The translations under genes were made by a program, and so were the position numbers. Positions 27,807 to 36,498 of a DNA stretch of 64,000 bases are shown here, in pieces (position 1 is the stretch's first letter; each line of letters begins with the position of its first letter). The stretch lies in assembly GCA_001048675.1 (NCBI GenBank), contig CCKK01000023.1, forward strand, positions 248,001 through 312,000, read 5' to 3'. The notes beneath the pieces are model-generated. The model had not been told where the DNA came from, did no database searches, and was given only the letters and a program-made list of their open reading frames with translations. The stretch is from Vibrio diabolicus (GTDB taxonomy: Bacteria > Pseudomonadota > Gammaproteobacteria > Enterobacterales > Vibrionaceae).

Positions 27807-29117
27807 GTGAAGCAGACGTTAAAACTAACAGATATTATCGCAGTAGGCTTTATGCTATTTGCGTTCTTTTTAGGTGCGGGCAATATCATCTTTCCACCTC
27901 TAGCGGGTCAGCTAGCCGGTGAAAACTTAATGCCAGCGATGTTTGGTTTCTTGCTAACAGCGGTAGGTCTACCTCTTATTACTATCGTTGCTATTGCTGT
28001 TGCTGGTGGTTCTTGGGATCACTTAACGCAAGACCTTCCGAAAAAAGCAGCGGTTATTATGGCTGCGTTGATCTTCATCATCATCGGTCCTGCGTTTGCT
28101 GCGCCTCGTACTGGCCTAGTGGCTTACGAGATGGCGGTGAAACCTTTCTTCCTTGAAGCGTCACAAACGCATCTCACTGCATTTTCAGTGATCTTCTTTA
28201 TTGCGGCGATGATGTTCTCATGGTTCCAAGGCCGTTTGATTGATCTTATCGGTAAAGTACTGACGCCGGCATTGTTCGTGGGTTTGATCATTCTTGCTGT
28301 CGCGGTATTTATTGATCCTCAAGGTGACATGCTGGGCGCGCACGGTGAGTACTTAACGCAACCACTGACCAAAGGCTTCCTAGAAGGCTACAACACAATG
28401 GATACGTTCGCGTCATTGATGTTTGGCATGCTGATGGTTGATGCACTGCGAGGTAAAGGCATTACTGAGCGTTCTGCAACCACTAAGTATCTGATCTATG
28501 CAGGTTGTATTGCAGCTGCCGGTCTTGCGTTTGTTTACATCTCACTATTCTACTTGGGCGCGACGAGTGCAACTGTTGCTGCTGGTGCAGATAACGGTGG
28601 TCTGGTACTTAGCCAATACGTTCAAGCGCTGTTTGGTCCATACGGTCAAATCGTTCTGTCTGTCATTGTATTACTAGCGTGTTTGACAACGGCTATTGGC
28701 TTGATTTCTGCGTGTTCAGACTTCTTCAGCTCGAAAACGCCACTGTCATATAAGCAATGGGTATTGATTAACGGTTCTGTTTGTGCGTTGGTTGCGAATG
28801 TCGGCCTTGCACAACTGATTTCTCTGTCAGTGCCGGTATTGTTTGCGCTGTACCCTGTGGCGATCGCGTTGGTTGCACTAACATTTGTACGCAGCAAACT
28901 GCCAAATCCACGTTTTGCTTACCGCGCGGTACTGCTTGTATCTCTGCTGTTTGCGTTGGTTGATGCGGCAAAAGTATCGGGTGTTGATGTTTCTGCGTTT
29001 AACATGTTGCCACTATTCGAAGTGGGCATGGGTTGGGTGCTTCCAACATTTGCGGCTATCGTGTGCATGTTCTTCATCGCGAAACCTCGTCCAGAGCTAG
29101 CACAAGAAACAGCGTAA
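27807..29117 (+). CDS. brnQ: branched-chain amino acid transport protein BrnQ
   Basis: LIVCS-family permease of 436 residues with about twelve membrane helices, importing leucine, isoleucine and valine with sodium or protons. Signatures are FMLFAFFLGAGNIIFPP near the start and GPAFAAPRTGLVAYEMAV. The start codon is GTG at 27807, preceded by AAGGG. A strong terminator follows directly. It may be controlled through the spaced GTATAC motifs upstream. Confidence 0.95.
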   Translation: MKQTLKLTDIIAVGFMLFAFFLGAGNIIFPPLAGQLAGENLMPAMFGFLLTAVGLPLITIVAIAVAGGSWDHLTQDLPKKAAVIMAALIFIIIGPAFAAPRTGLVAYEMAVKPFFLEASQTHLTAFSVIFFIAAMMFSWFQGRLIDLIGKVLTPALFVGLIILAVAVFIDPQGDMLGAHGEYLTQPLTKGFLEGYNTMDTFASLMFGMLMVDALRGKGITERSATTKYLIYAGCIAAAGLAFVYISLFYLGATSATVAAGADNGGLVLSQYVQALFGPYGQIVLSVIVLLACLTTAIGLISACSDFFSSKTPLSYKQWVLINGSVCALVANVGLAQLISLSVPVLFALYPVAIALVALTFVRSKLPNPRFAYRAVLLVSLLFALVDAAKVSGVDVSAFNMLPLFEVGMGWVLPTFAAIVCMFFIAKPRPELAQETA

Positions 29118-29140
29118 TAACTTCGCACTATCAAGATATT

Positions 29141-29180
29141 AAAAAGCCCGATGAATTACTTCATCGGGCTTTTTATTTTT
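29141..29180. terminator. terminator between brnQ and fldB
   Basis: AAAAAGCCCGATGAA / TTCATCGGGCTTTTT, a 15-bp stem with a four-base loop between convergent genes, followed by T-rich sequence. Confidence 0.9.
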
Positions 29181-29202
29181 TATCTTTGAAGCGTTCACAC
29201 TA

Positions 29203-29721
29203 TTAAAGTGTGTCGTGGAACTCCACAAGAACTTGTTCACACCATTTTTCGATGCGCTCATCACTCAGTTCGTACTGCGAGTCTTCATCTAACGCTAGTC
29301 CAACAAACTTGCTGCCATCTTCAATCAGTGCTTTCGATGCTTCAAATTCGTAGCCTTCATTTGGCCAGTAACCGATAAAGGTTGCGCCGGTCGCTTGTAA
29401 TTCATCGTGAAGTAAGCCCATCGCGTCCAAATACCACTCACCGTAGCCTTCTTGGTCACCCAGACCAAACAGCGCGACAACTTTACCTTTTAATGGTGTT
29501 GTTGCGATGTCTTGCCAAATCGCATTCCAATCTTCTTGAATTTCACCAAAGTCCCAAGTTGAGATGCCAAGGAGTAATAAGTCGTAGTCCGCCATTAGTG
29601 ATAACGGTGTCTCTTTCACATTGTGAATGTCGACAAGGTCTTCACCAATAATGGTACGAATTTTCTCTGCTGCCATTTCGGTGTAGCAGGTCGTTGAGCC
29701 GTAAAAGAGTCCGATTTTCAT
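29203..29721 (-). CDS. fldB: flavodoxin FldB
   Basis: Long-chain flavodoxin of about 172 residues. The FMN phosphate loop is FYGSTTCYTEMAAEKI, the aromatic loops are STWDFGEIQEDW and GLGDQEGYGEWYLDA, and the C-terminus is ALDEDSQYELSDERIEKWCEQV. It follows FldB rather than FldA in these elements. The start could be ATG 29721 or 29730; neither has a clear binding site. It is divergent from xerD. The order fldB-xerD-dsbC-recJ-prfB-lysS matches E. coli. Confidence 0.93.
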   Translation of the reverse strand: MKIGLFYGSTTCYTEMAAEKIRTIIGEDLVDIHNVKETPLSLMADYDLLLLGISTWDFGEIQEDWNAIWQDIATTPLKGKVVALFGLGDQEGYGEWYLDAMGLLHDELQATGATFIGYWPNEGYEFEASKALIEDGSKFVGLALDEDSQYELSDERIEKWCEQVLVEFHDTL

Positions 29722-29879
29722 TATATTCATCGTTATTTGTGTTGCTGTTGTGGAAGATTCTAACCATAAATTGAGGAAGATTGCAGCGAATATCCTAAGC
29801 GGGATGATTTTTTTATGGTATTGGATCGGCAGGTGCCTTAATCTAAATACTGTAAATATAAACAGATAAGGAAGCGTTC

Positions 29880-30797
29880 ATGACGGCACAACAGCCTGTC
29901 AATCAACAAGATTTTTCGCTTGTTGAGCAATTCTTAGATGCGATGTGGATGGAGCGTGGGCTATCAGAGAACACGCTGGCTTCCTATCGAAATGATTTGA
30001 TGAAGCTGCTCACGTGGATGGAGAAACATCGCTACCGTCTTGATTTCATTAGTTTGTCTGGCTTGCAAGAATACCAAAGCTACCTTGTAGACTTGGATTA
30101 CAAGCAGACGTCCCGTGCGCGTATGTTGTCGGCAATTCGCCGTTTATTCCAATATCTGCATCGTGAGAAAGTACGTGCTGATGATCCGAGTGCGCTCTTG
30201 GTCAGTCCTAAACTGCCACAACGCTTGCCCAAAGATATTAGTGAAGAACAAGTGGACGCCTTGCTCGAAGCGCCAGACCCGAATGATCCTGTGGAATTGC
30301 GGGATAAAGCGATGCTGGAACTGCTGTATGCGACTGGTTTGCGTGTGACGGAATTGGTCAGTTTAACTATGGAAAACATAAGTTTGCGTCAAGGTGTTGT
30401 ACGTGTCACAGGTAAAGGCGGTAAAGAGCGCTTAGTGCCAATGGGGGAGAACGCGGTAGATTGGATCGAGACGTTTATTCAACAAGGGCGCCCTGCGTTA
30501 CTTGGTGATACATCATCTGATATTGTTTTTCCTAGCAAACGCGCAAGGCAAATGACTCGTCAGACGTTTTGGCACCGTATTAAGTACTATGCTTTGATAG
30601 CAGGGATTGACACTGAACAGCTGTCGCCGCACGTACTGCGTCATGCCTTTGCCACGCATTTATTGAACTATGGCGCAGATCTCAGGGTCGTACAGATGCT
30701 ATTAGGACATAGTGACTTATCGACCACGCAAATTTATACTCACGTGGCGACTGAACGATTGAAGCAGATCCACAGTCAACACCACCCAAGAGCATAA
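29880..30797 (+). CDS. xerD: site-specific tyrosine recombinase XerD
   Basis: Tyrosine recombinase of 305 residues that resolves chromosome dimers at dif with XerC and FtsK. The N-terminal SAM-like domain covers about 10-105. The catalytic residues are all visible: Arg in ATGLRVTEL, Lys in GKGGKERL, HxxR in SPHVLRHAF, His in LLGHSDLSTTQ, and the nucleophile Tyr in IYTHVA. AAGGAAG precedes the ATG. It lies upstream of dsbC as in E. coli, which supports XerD over XerC or an integron integrase. Confidence 0.96.
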   Translation: MTAQQPVNQQDFSLVEQFLDAMWMERGLSENTLASYRNDLMKLLTWMEKHRYRLDFISLSGLQEYQSYLVDLDYKQTSRARMLSAIRRLFQYLHREKVRADDPSALLVSPKLPQRLPKDISEEQVDALLEAPDPNDPVELRDKAMLELLYATGLRVTELVSLTMENISLRQGVVRVTGKGGKERLVPMGENAVDWIETFIQQGRPALLGDTSSDIVFPSKRARQMTRQTFWHRIKYYALIAGIDTEQLSPHVLRHAFATHLLNYGADLRVVQMLLGHSDLSTTQIYTHVATERLKQIHSQHHPRA

Positions 30798-30856
30798 CAA
30801 TGGTTAGATTCATCCATGTCTTCTTGGAAAAACGATTTTATATTAAGGTGAATTTC

Positions 30857-31646
30857 ATGAGCGTATTACGCCGACTAACTCTGCTGACTTTACCTATTTT
30901 TTGTTACCGCTTGTGGTGCAGAAGAAAGTCAGGCTAAAACGGACACTCCTGCACAGCAAGTGGCACCAGCTGCGCAAAGCAGTTTTGATGAAGCGGCATT
31001 AAAAACTAAGTTCTCAAAGCTTGGTTTATCTATCGTTGATATTCAGCCATCAGAAGTTGCTGGTTTATTGGAAATCCAAACTAATGGCGGGATCTTGTTT
31101 GCTTCAAATGATGGTAGCCATTTTATCGCTGGTACGCTTTATGCCATCAATGACGATGGTAGTTACAAAGATGTCATTGCAGAGCGCCAAGCGCCGCTTA
31201 ATGCGGAGAAAATCGCGCAGTTCTCCGATAGCATGATTGAATACAAAGCAGACGATGAAAAATATGCTGTGACGGTATTTACTGATATCACTTGTGGTTA
31301 CTGTGTGCGTCTGCACAGCCAAATGCAAGGCTATAACGATCTAGGCATTACAGTGCGCTACATGGCTTACCCTCGCCAAGGTGCTACTGGCCCAGTGGCA
31401 GAACAAATGGCGACGATTTGGTGTGCTGAAGATCCAAAGTCGGCAATGCACAATGCGAAAGTGAATCGTACGTTTGATAACCCTGCGAAAGACTTAAAAC
31501 AGTGTAAAGAAACCATTCAATCACATTACAATTTAGGTCGCCAATTGGGAATTTCTGGTACGCCAGCGATCTTCTTACCGAATGGCGAAATGGTTGGCGG
31601 TTACCTACCACCTGCAGAGCTATTGAAACGTTTAAAGCAACAATAA
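30857..31646 (+). pseudogene. dsbC: thiol:disulfide interchange protein DsbC, frameshifted as read
   Basis: Periplasmic disulfide isomerase. The ATG at 30857 has AAGGTG upstream and opens a signal peptide (MSVLRRLTLLTLPIF). In a T6 run at 30897-30902 the frame is shifted by one extra base and would stop at TAA about ten codons later. Removing one T gives ...PIFVTACGAEES... and joins the remaining 230 or so residues, about 262 in all. The body is intact: an N-terminal dimerisation domain and a thioredoxin fold with CGYC in FTDITCGYCVRLH and the cis-Pro in SGTPAIFLP. After repair the signal ends in a lipobox-like VTAC, so this DsbC may be lipidated. It lies 59 bases after xerD and 44 before recJ. 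The break may be an assembly error. Confidence 0.85.
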
Positions 31647-31658
31647 TCCTTTAGGAGC

Positions 31659-31686
31659 AGAGCCGGCAAAGTCGCCGGCTCTTTTC
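31659..31686 (+). terminator. hairpin between dsbC and recJ
   Basis: AGAGCCGGC / GCCGGCTCT, a 9-bp stem with a six-base loop and a short T4 tract, ending four bases before the recJ ATG. It can act as a terminator or attenuator, and it occupies the place of the recJ ribosome binding site. Confidence 0.75.
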
Positions 31687-31690
31687 AAGC

Positions 31691-33430
31691 ATGATAGAAA
31701 TTCAACGACGTCCTGAACCTGATCTTTCCCTTCTTCCTGATTCCATTCCTCCGATTCTAAAACGTATCTACATCAACCGTGGGATTACGGATCCTGCGCA
31801 ACTAGAAACGTCAGTTCGTGGTTTGCATTCTTACCAAAAACTCGGGGGGATTGAGCAAGCTGTCGAGCTTTTGTTTCAGGCAATAAAAGAACAAAAACGC
31901 ATCATCGTTGTCGGTGATTTTGACGCTGATGGTGCGACGAGCTCTGCATTGTCGGTGCTCGCGCTGCGTATGCTTGGTAGTCACAATGTGGACTACCTAG
32001 TACCGAATCGTTTTGAAGACGGTTATGGGTTAAGCCCAGAAGTCGTTGACCAAGCATTAGAGCTTGGCGCTGAGATGATCATGACGGTAGATAACGGTGT
32101 GTCATCAATCGAAGGCGTGCGTTACGCAAAAGAAAACGGTATTACCGTGCTCGTTACCGACCACCATTTACCGGGACAAGTGTTGCCTGATGTGGATGCA
32201 ATGGTGAACCCAAACCTTGAGAGCTGTCATTTTCCGTCTAAAGCGCTCGCTGGTGTAGGGGTCGCATTTTATCTCATGATGGCACTATGCGTTCATATGC
32301 GAAAACACAATTGGTTTGCTGAGCAGGGCATGCAAGAGCCTAAGTTGATGGAACTGATTGACCTTGTTGCACTGGGTACCGTCGCCGACGTCGTTCCATT
32401 GGATGAAAACAACCGCATTCTTGTACACCAAGGCTTGCAACGTATTCGTGCGGGCAAAGCGCGCCCTGGCATTCAAGCATTGATTGAGGTAGCGAAGCGC
32501 GATGCGCGTCGTTTGGTGGCGTCCGATTTTGGTTTTGCTTTAGGTCCTCGTATCAATGCTGCTGGTCGCCTTGATGACATGTCATTTGGTGTTGAACTGT
32601 TGATGTGTAACAACATTCACGCCGCTCGTCGTATGGCAAGTGAACTGGATGGTTTGAACCAAACTCGTAAAGAGATTGAAGAAGGCATGAAGCAAGAAGC
32701 GATGGCTTTCTGCGAGCGTCTTCAGTTTGGTGAAGGCAGTGAGCTTCCTTACGGATTAGCCTTGTTCCAACGTGATTGGCACCAAGGTGTGATTGGTATT
32801 TTGGCTTCGCGCATCAAAGAGAAGTTTCACCGTCCAGTCATCGCATTTGCTGATGGCGGAGAAGGGACAATTAAGGGCTCGTGTCGTTCTATTCCGGGGT
32901 TACACATGCGTGATGCGTTGGATTTCATCGACACGCAAAACCCAGGTTTGATCATCAAATTTGGTGGTCACGCGATGGCGGCAGGCTTAACAATTAAAGA
33001 GCAGGATTTCGAACGTTTCAGCCGTTTATTTGATGAAGTGGTAAAAAAGGAACTCGATGAAGCGGCGCTAAAAGGCGTGATCATGTCAGATGGTGAACTT
33101 AAGCCTGAAGAATTCTCTATGCATGTTGCTGAACAGCTACGATCTGGTGGCCCTTTTGGACAAGCCTTCCCTGAACCAATCTTTGATGGTGAGTTTAAAG
33201 TGTTACATCAAAAGCTGGTGGGTGAGAAGCATCTTAAATTGATGTTAGAGCCGCTTTACAAAGGTCACCCTACCAATGTGATGATCGACGGCATTGCATT
33301 TAATGTCGATTTGCGTCGCTGGCCGGATGCATCAGTTAAAACGGTACGTTTAGCTTACAAATTGGATGTGAATGAATTTCGTGGTAATCAATCACTGCAA
33401 TTGATGATCGATCATATCGAAGCTAAGTAA
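31691..33430 (+). CDS. recJ: single-stranded-DNA-specific exonuclease RecJ
   Basis: 5'-3' single-strand exonuclease of 579 residues used in recombination and mismatch repair. DHH-family motifs: VVGDFDADGATSSAL near residues 75-90, VDNGVSS, VTDHHLPG, LVALGTVADVVPL and the C-terminal FGGHAMAAGL of the DHHA1 domain. Length agrees with E. coli RecJ, which supports the ATG at 31691 even though no binding site is seen and a hairpin ends four bases upstream. It follows dsbC and precedes prfB as in enteric bacteria. Confidence 0.95.
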   Translation: MIEIQRRPEPDLSLLPDSIPPILKRIYINRGITDPAQLETSVRGLHSYQKLGGIEQAVELLFQAIKEQKRIIVVGDFDADGATSSALSVLALRMLGSHNVDYLVPNRFEDGYGLSPEVVDQALELGAEMIMTVDNGVSSIEGVRYAKENGITVLVTDHHLPGQVLPDVDAMVNPNLESCHFPSKALAGVGVAFYLMMALCVHMRKHNWFAEQGMQEPKLMELIDLVALGTVADVVPLDENNRILVHQGLQRIRAGKARPGIQALIEVAKRDARRLVASDFGFALGPRINAAGRLDDMSFGVELLMCNNIHAARRMASELDGLNQTRKEIEEGMKQEAMAFCERLQFGEGSELPYGLALFQRDWHQGVIGILASRIKEKFHRPVIAFADGGEGTIKGSCRSIPGLHMRDALDFIDTQNPGLIIKFGGHAMAAGLTIKEQDFERFSRLFDEVVKKELDEAALKGVIMSDGELKPEEFSMHVAEQLRSGGPFGQAFPEPIFDGEFKVLHQKLVGEKHLKLMLEPLYKGHPTNVMIDGIAFNVDLRRWPDASVKTVRLAYKLDVNEFRGNQSLQLMIDHIEAK

Positions 33431-33603
33431 TATCTAGATTAACCTTTCTTATAGAGTACGGTTGCCCCTAAGAGGGTGTAAAATTTTATGACCGTGCTCT
33501 CTCTAACCGCAATCTGATTTCTCATCCGAAATTTTCCTGTATCTCGGTCACATTTTTCAGTAGAATTTCTCGGTTAAATTCTATTCTAAAATGTTGAGTA
33601 AAC

Positions 33604-34702
33604 ATGTTTGAAATCAATCCAATTAAAAACCGTCTGCAGGACGTGTCTCAGCGCACAAATGTCCTGAGGGGGTATCTTTGACTATGACGCGAAGAAAGAG
33701 CGTCTAGAAGAAGTCAACGCAGAGCTTGAACAACCTGATGTATGGAACGAACCTGAACGTGCACAAGCACTGGGTAAAGAGCGTGCATCGCTAGAAGCGG
33801 TTGTTGAAACTATTGATCAACTAGAGCAAGGTGTAGAAGACGTAGAAGGTCTTCTTGAGCTGGCTGTAGAAGAAGAAGATCAAGAAACATTTGACGAAAT
33901 CGAACCAGAACTTGCTGAGTTGGAAGAGAAGCTAGAAAAGCTTGAATTCCGTCGTATGTTCTCGGGCGACCATGATAGTTCAGATTGCTACATCGATTTG
34001 CAAGCTGGCTCTGGTGGTACGGAAGCACAAGACTGGACCAACATGCTGCTGCGTATGTACCTACGCTGGGCAGAGGCGAAGGGCTTCAAAGCTGAAGTGA
34101 TTGAAGTCTCTGAAGGTGAAGTCGCGGGTCTTAAGTCGGCAACAGTTCGCATCTCTGGTGAGTATGCCTACGGTTGGTTGCGCACTGAAACGGGCGTTCA
34201 TCGTCTTGTTCGTAAATCTCCGTTCGATTCAGGCGGCCGTCGCCATACGTCATTTGCGTCTGCGTTCATCTATCCAGAGATTGATGAAAACATCGACATC
34301 GACATTAATCCTTCTGACCTACGCATCGACGTTTACCGTGCGTCAGGCGCAGGTGGTCAGCACGTCAACACCACAGAATCTGCGGTACGTATTACGCACG
34401 TACCTACGAACACAGTGGTTCAGTGTCAGAATGACCGTTCTCAACATAAGAACAAAGATCAGGCAATGAAACAGCTTCGAGCGAAGCTATTTGAGCTTGA
34501 ATTGCAAAAGCAAAACGCGGAAAAACAAGCTAATGAAGACGCTAAGTCTGACATTGGCTGGGGTAGCCAGATCCGTTCTTACGTATTGGATGACTCACGT
34601 ATTAAGGACCTCCGTACGGGCATTGAAAACCGTAATACTCAAGCGGTTCTTGATGGCGATCTGGACAAATTTATTGAAGCTAGCCTGAAATCAGGCCTAT
34701 AA
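33604..34702 (+). CDS. prfB: peptide chain release factor 2, with programmed +1 frameshift
   Basis: Release factor 2, recognising UGA and UAA. It is encoded in two phases: codons 1-25 from ATG 33604, an in-frame TGA at 33679-33681, then a +1 shift into the frame beginning GAC at 33680, giving 365 residues, exactly the usual length. The shift lets RF2 sense its own level. The stop-recognising tripeptide SPF (RKSPFDSGGRRH) and the peptidyl-hydrolysis motif GGQ (GASGAGGQHVNTT) are intact. lysS starts 35 bases downstream, as in E. coli. Confidence 0.97.
33667..33682 (+). promoter_or_regulatory. prfB programmed +1 frameshift site
   Basis: AGGGGGTATCTTTGAC: an internal Shine-Dalgarno-like AGGGGG three bases before the slippery CTT, then TGA and C, the classic RF2 autoregulatory site. 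Confidence 0.97.
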
Positions 34703-34736
34703 AGCTTTTCACCGACAAAAACAGGATACATCGAAA

Positions 34737-36254
34737 ATGACTGATGCTGTTCAAAACGAAACTGTACTAGAAGAAAATAAGCTGATTGCTGAACGCCGCG
34801 CTAAACTGGATGAAATCCGAAAGAGCTGCAAAGCAAACGGCCACCCAAACGACTTCCGTCGTGACGCACTAGCGGGCGACCTTCAAAAAGAGTTCGGTGA
34901 AAAGACGAAGGAAGAGCTAGAAGAGCTTAACCACGTGGTTGCAATTGCTGGCCGTATTATGGCTAAGCGTGGTCCATTCCTAGTAATTCAAGAAACATCT
35001 GGCCGTATCCAAGCTTACGCTGCTAAAGACGTACAAAAAGAGCTAAAAGAGAAATACCAAGGTCTTGATATCGGTGACATCATCGGTGTTAAAGGTGCGC
35101 TGCACAAATCTGGTAAGGGTGACCTGTACGTGAACATGGAAGAATACGAGTTGCTAACTAAAGCACTTCGTCCACTTCCTGAGAAGTTCCACGGTCTTAC
35201 TGACCAAGAAATGCGTTACCGTCAGCGTTACGTTGATCTGATTGTGAACGAAGATTCACGTAAAGCATTTATTGTACGTTCTAAAGTGATGTCTGCAATT
35301 CGTAACTTCATGATCTCAAAACAGTTCATGGAAGTAGAAACGCCGATGATGCACGTGATCCCTGGTGGTGCAAGTGCACGCCCATTCATCACGCATCACA
35401 ACGCACTAGACATGCCAATGTACCTACGTATTGCACCTGAGCTATACCTGAAGCGTCTAGTGGTTGGTGGCTTCGATCGCGTATTCGAAATTAACCGTAA
35501 CTTCCGTAACGAAGGTCTTTCTCCACGTCATAACCCTGAATTCACTATGATGGAATTCTACATGGCGTACGCGGATTACAAAGATCTGATGGACTTTACT
35601 GAAGAACTACTAAGCTCGGTAGCGCAAGAAGTTCTAGGTTCAACATCAATGCCTTACGGTGATGAAACGGTTGAATTTGGTGGCACTTACACTCGTATGA
35701 GCATGTTTGAAGCAATCAAGCAGTACAACCCAGATCACGCGCAAATCCAAGCGCTAACCGAAGAAGATCTACAAAACCGTGAACTGATGGTTTCTATCGC
35801 GAAATCAGTACATGTTGAAGTAGAAGACTTCTGGACATGCGGTCAGCTTCTAGAAGAAATCTTCGGTGAAACAGCAGAACCTAAGCTAATGCAGCCAACG
35901 TTCATCACTGGCTACCCAGCGGACATCTCTCCATTGGCTCGCCGTAGCGATGACAACCCGTTCTTTACAGACCGCTTTGAATTCTTCATCGGCGGTCGTG
36001 AAGTGGCGAATGGCTTCTCAGAGCTTAACGATGCAGAAGATCAAGACGCGCGCTTTAAAGCACAGGTTGAAGCTAAAGAGTCTGGTGACGACGAAGCCAT
36101 GTTCTACGATGCAGATTACATCACTGCACTAGAGCACGGCCTACCACCAACGGCAGGCCAAGGTATCGGTATCGACCGTCTGGTTATGCTACTGACTAAC
36201 ACGCACACTATCCGTGACGTGATCCTATTCCCAGCAATGCGCCCACAAGCGTAA
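34737..36254 (+). CDS. lysS: lysyl-tRNA synthetase, class II
   Basis: Class II lysine-tRNA ligase of 505 residues. The N-terminal OB-fold anticodon-binding domain covers about 60-150. Motif 1 lies around VETPMMHVIPGGASARPF, motif 2 is FRNEGLSPRHNPEFTMMEFY, and motif 3 is GIGIDRLVMLL. It is downstream of prfB, as in E. coli. A terminator follows 16 bases after the stop. Confidence 0.97.
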   Translation: MTDAVQNETVLEENKLIAERRAKLDEIRKSCKANGHPNDFRRDALAGDLQKEFGEKTKEELEELNHVVAIAGRIMAKRGPFLVIQETSGRIQAYAAKDVQKELKEKYQGLDIGDIIGVKGALHKSGKGDLYVNMEEYELLTKALRPLPEKFHGLTDQEMRYRQRYVDLIVNEDSRKAFIVRSKVMSAIRNFMISKQFMEVETPMMHVIPGGASARPFITHHNALDMPMYLRIAPELYLKRLVVGGFDRVFEINRNFRNEGLSPRHNPEFTMMEFYMAYADYKDLMDFTEELLSSVAQEVLGSTSMPYGDETVEFGGTYTRMSMFEAIKQYNPDHAQIQALTEEDLQNRELMVSIAKSVHVEVEDFWTCGQLLEEIFGETAEPKLMQPTFITGYPADISPLARRSDDNPFFTDRFEFFIGGREVANGFSELNDAEDQDARFKAQVEAKESGDDEAMFYDADYITALEHGLPPTAGQGIGIDRLVMLLTNTHTIRDVILFPAMRPQA

Positions 36255-36270
36255 TTTGGCAGGATGATCA

Positions 36271-36298
36271 AAAAAACCACCTTCGGGTGGTTTTTTTA
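36271..36298 (+). terminator. prfB-lysS terminator
   Basis: AAAAAACCACC / GGTGGTTTTTT with loop TTCG and a T-rich tail: a canonical strong terminator. Confidence 0.93.
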
Positions 36299-36498
36299 TG
36301 CCTTTTAGTTAAATAAGTTCAAGTTGTTGCATTTGCTTTTTAATAGGATATGCAAATAAACATTCGCCAAATCTCAATCTATTGCATAGTCTTAATACTG
36401 AGACAGACGTGGGGGCGCGGAGTCTCGATAATGTTACCCGCTCGCAAAGATAGGTTTGTGGCGCAAAATTTCTATTAACAATGAAAAAGGGTTAGAGA

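Noticed and set aside
33604..33681. prfB as a pseudogene because of an in-frame TGA
   Set aside because: The context is the classic programmed +1 frameshift, and the merged protein has the normal 365 residues.
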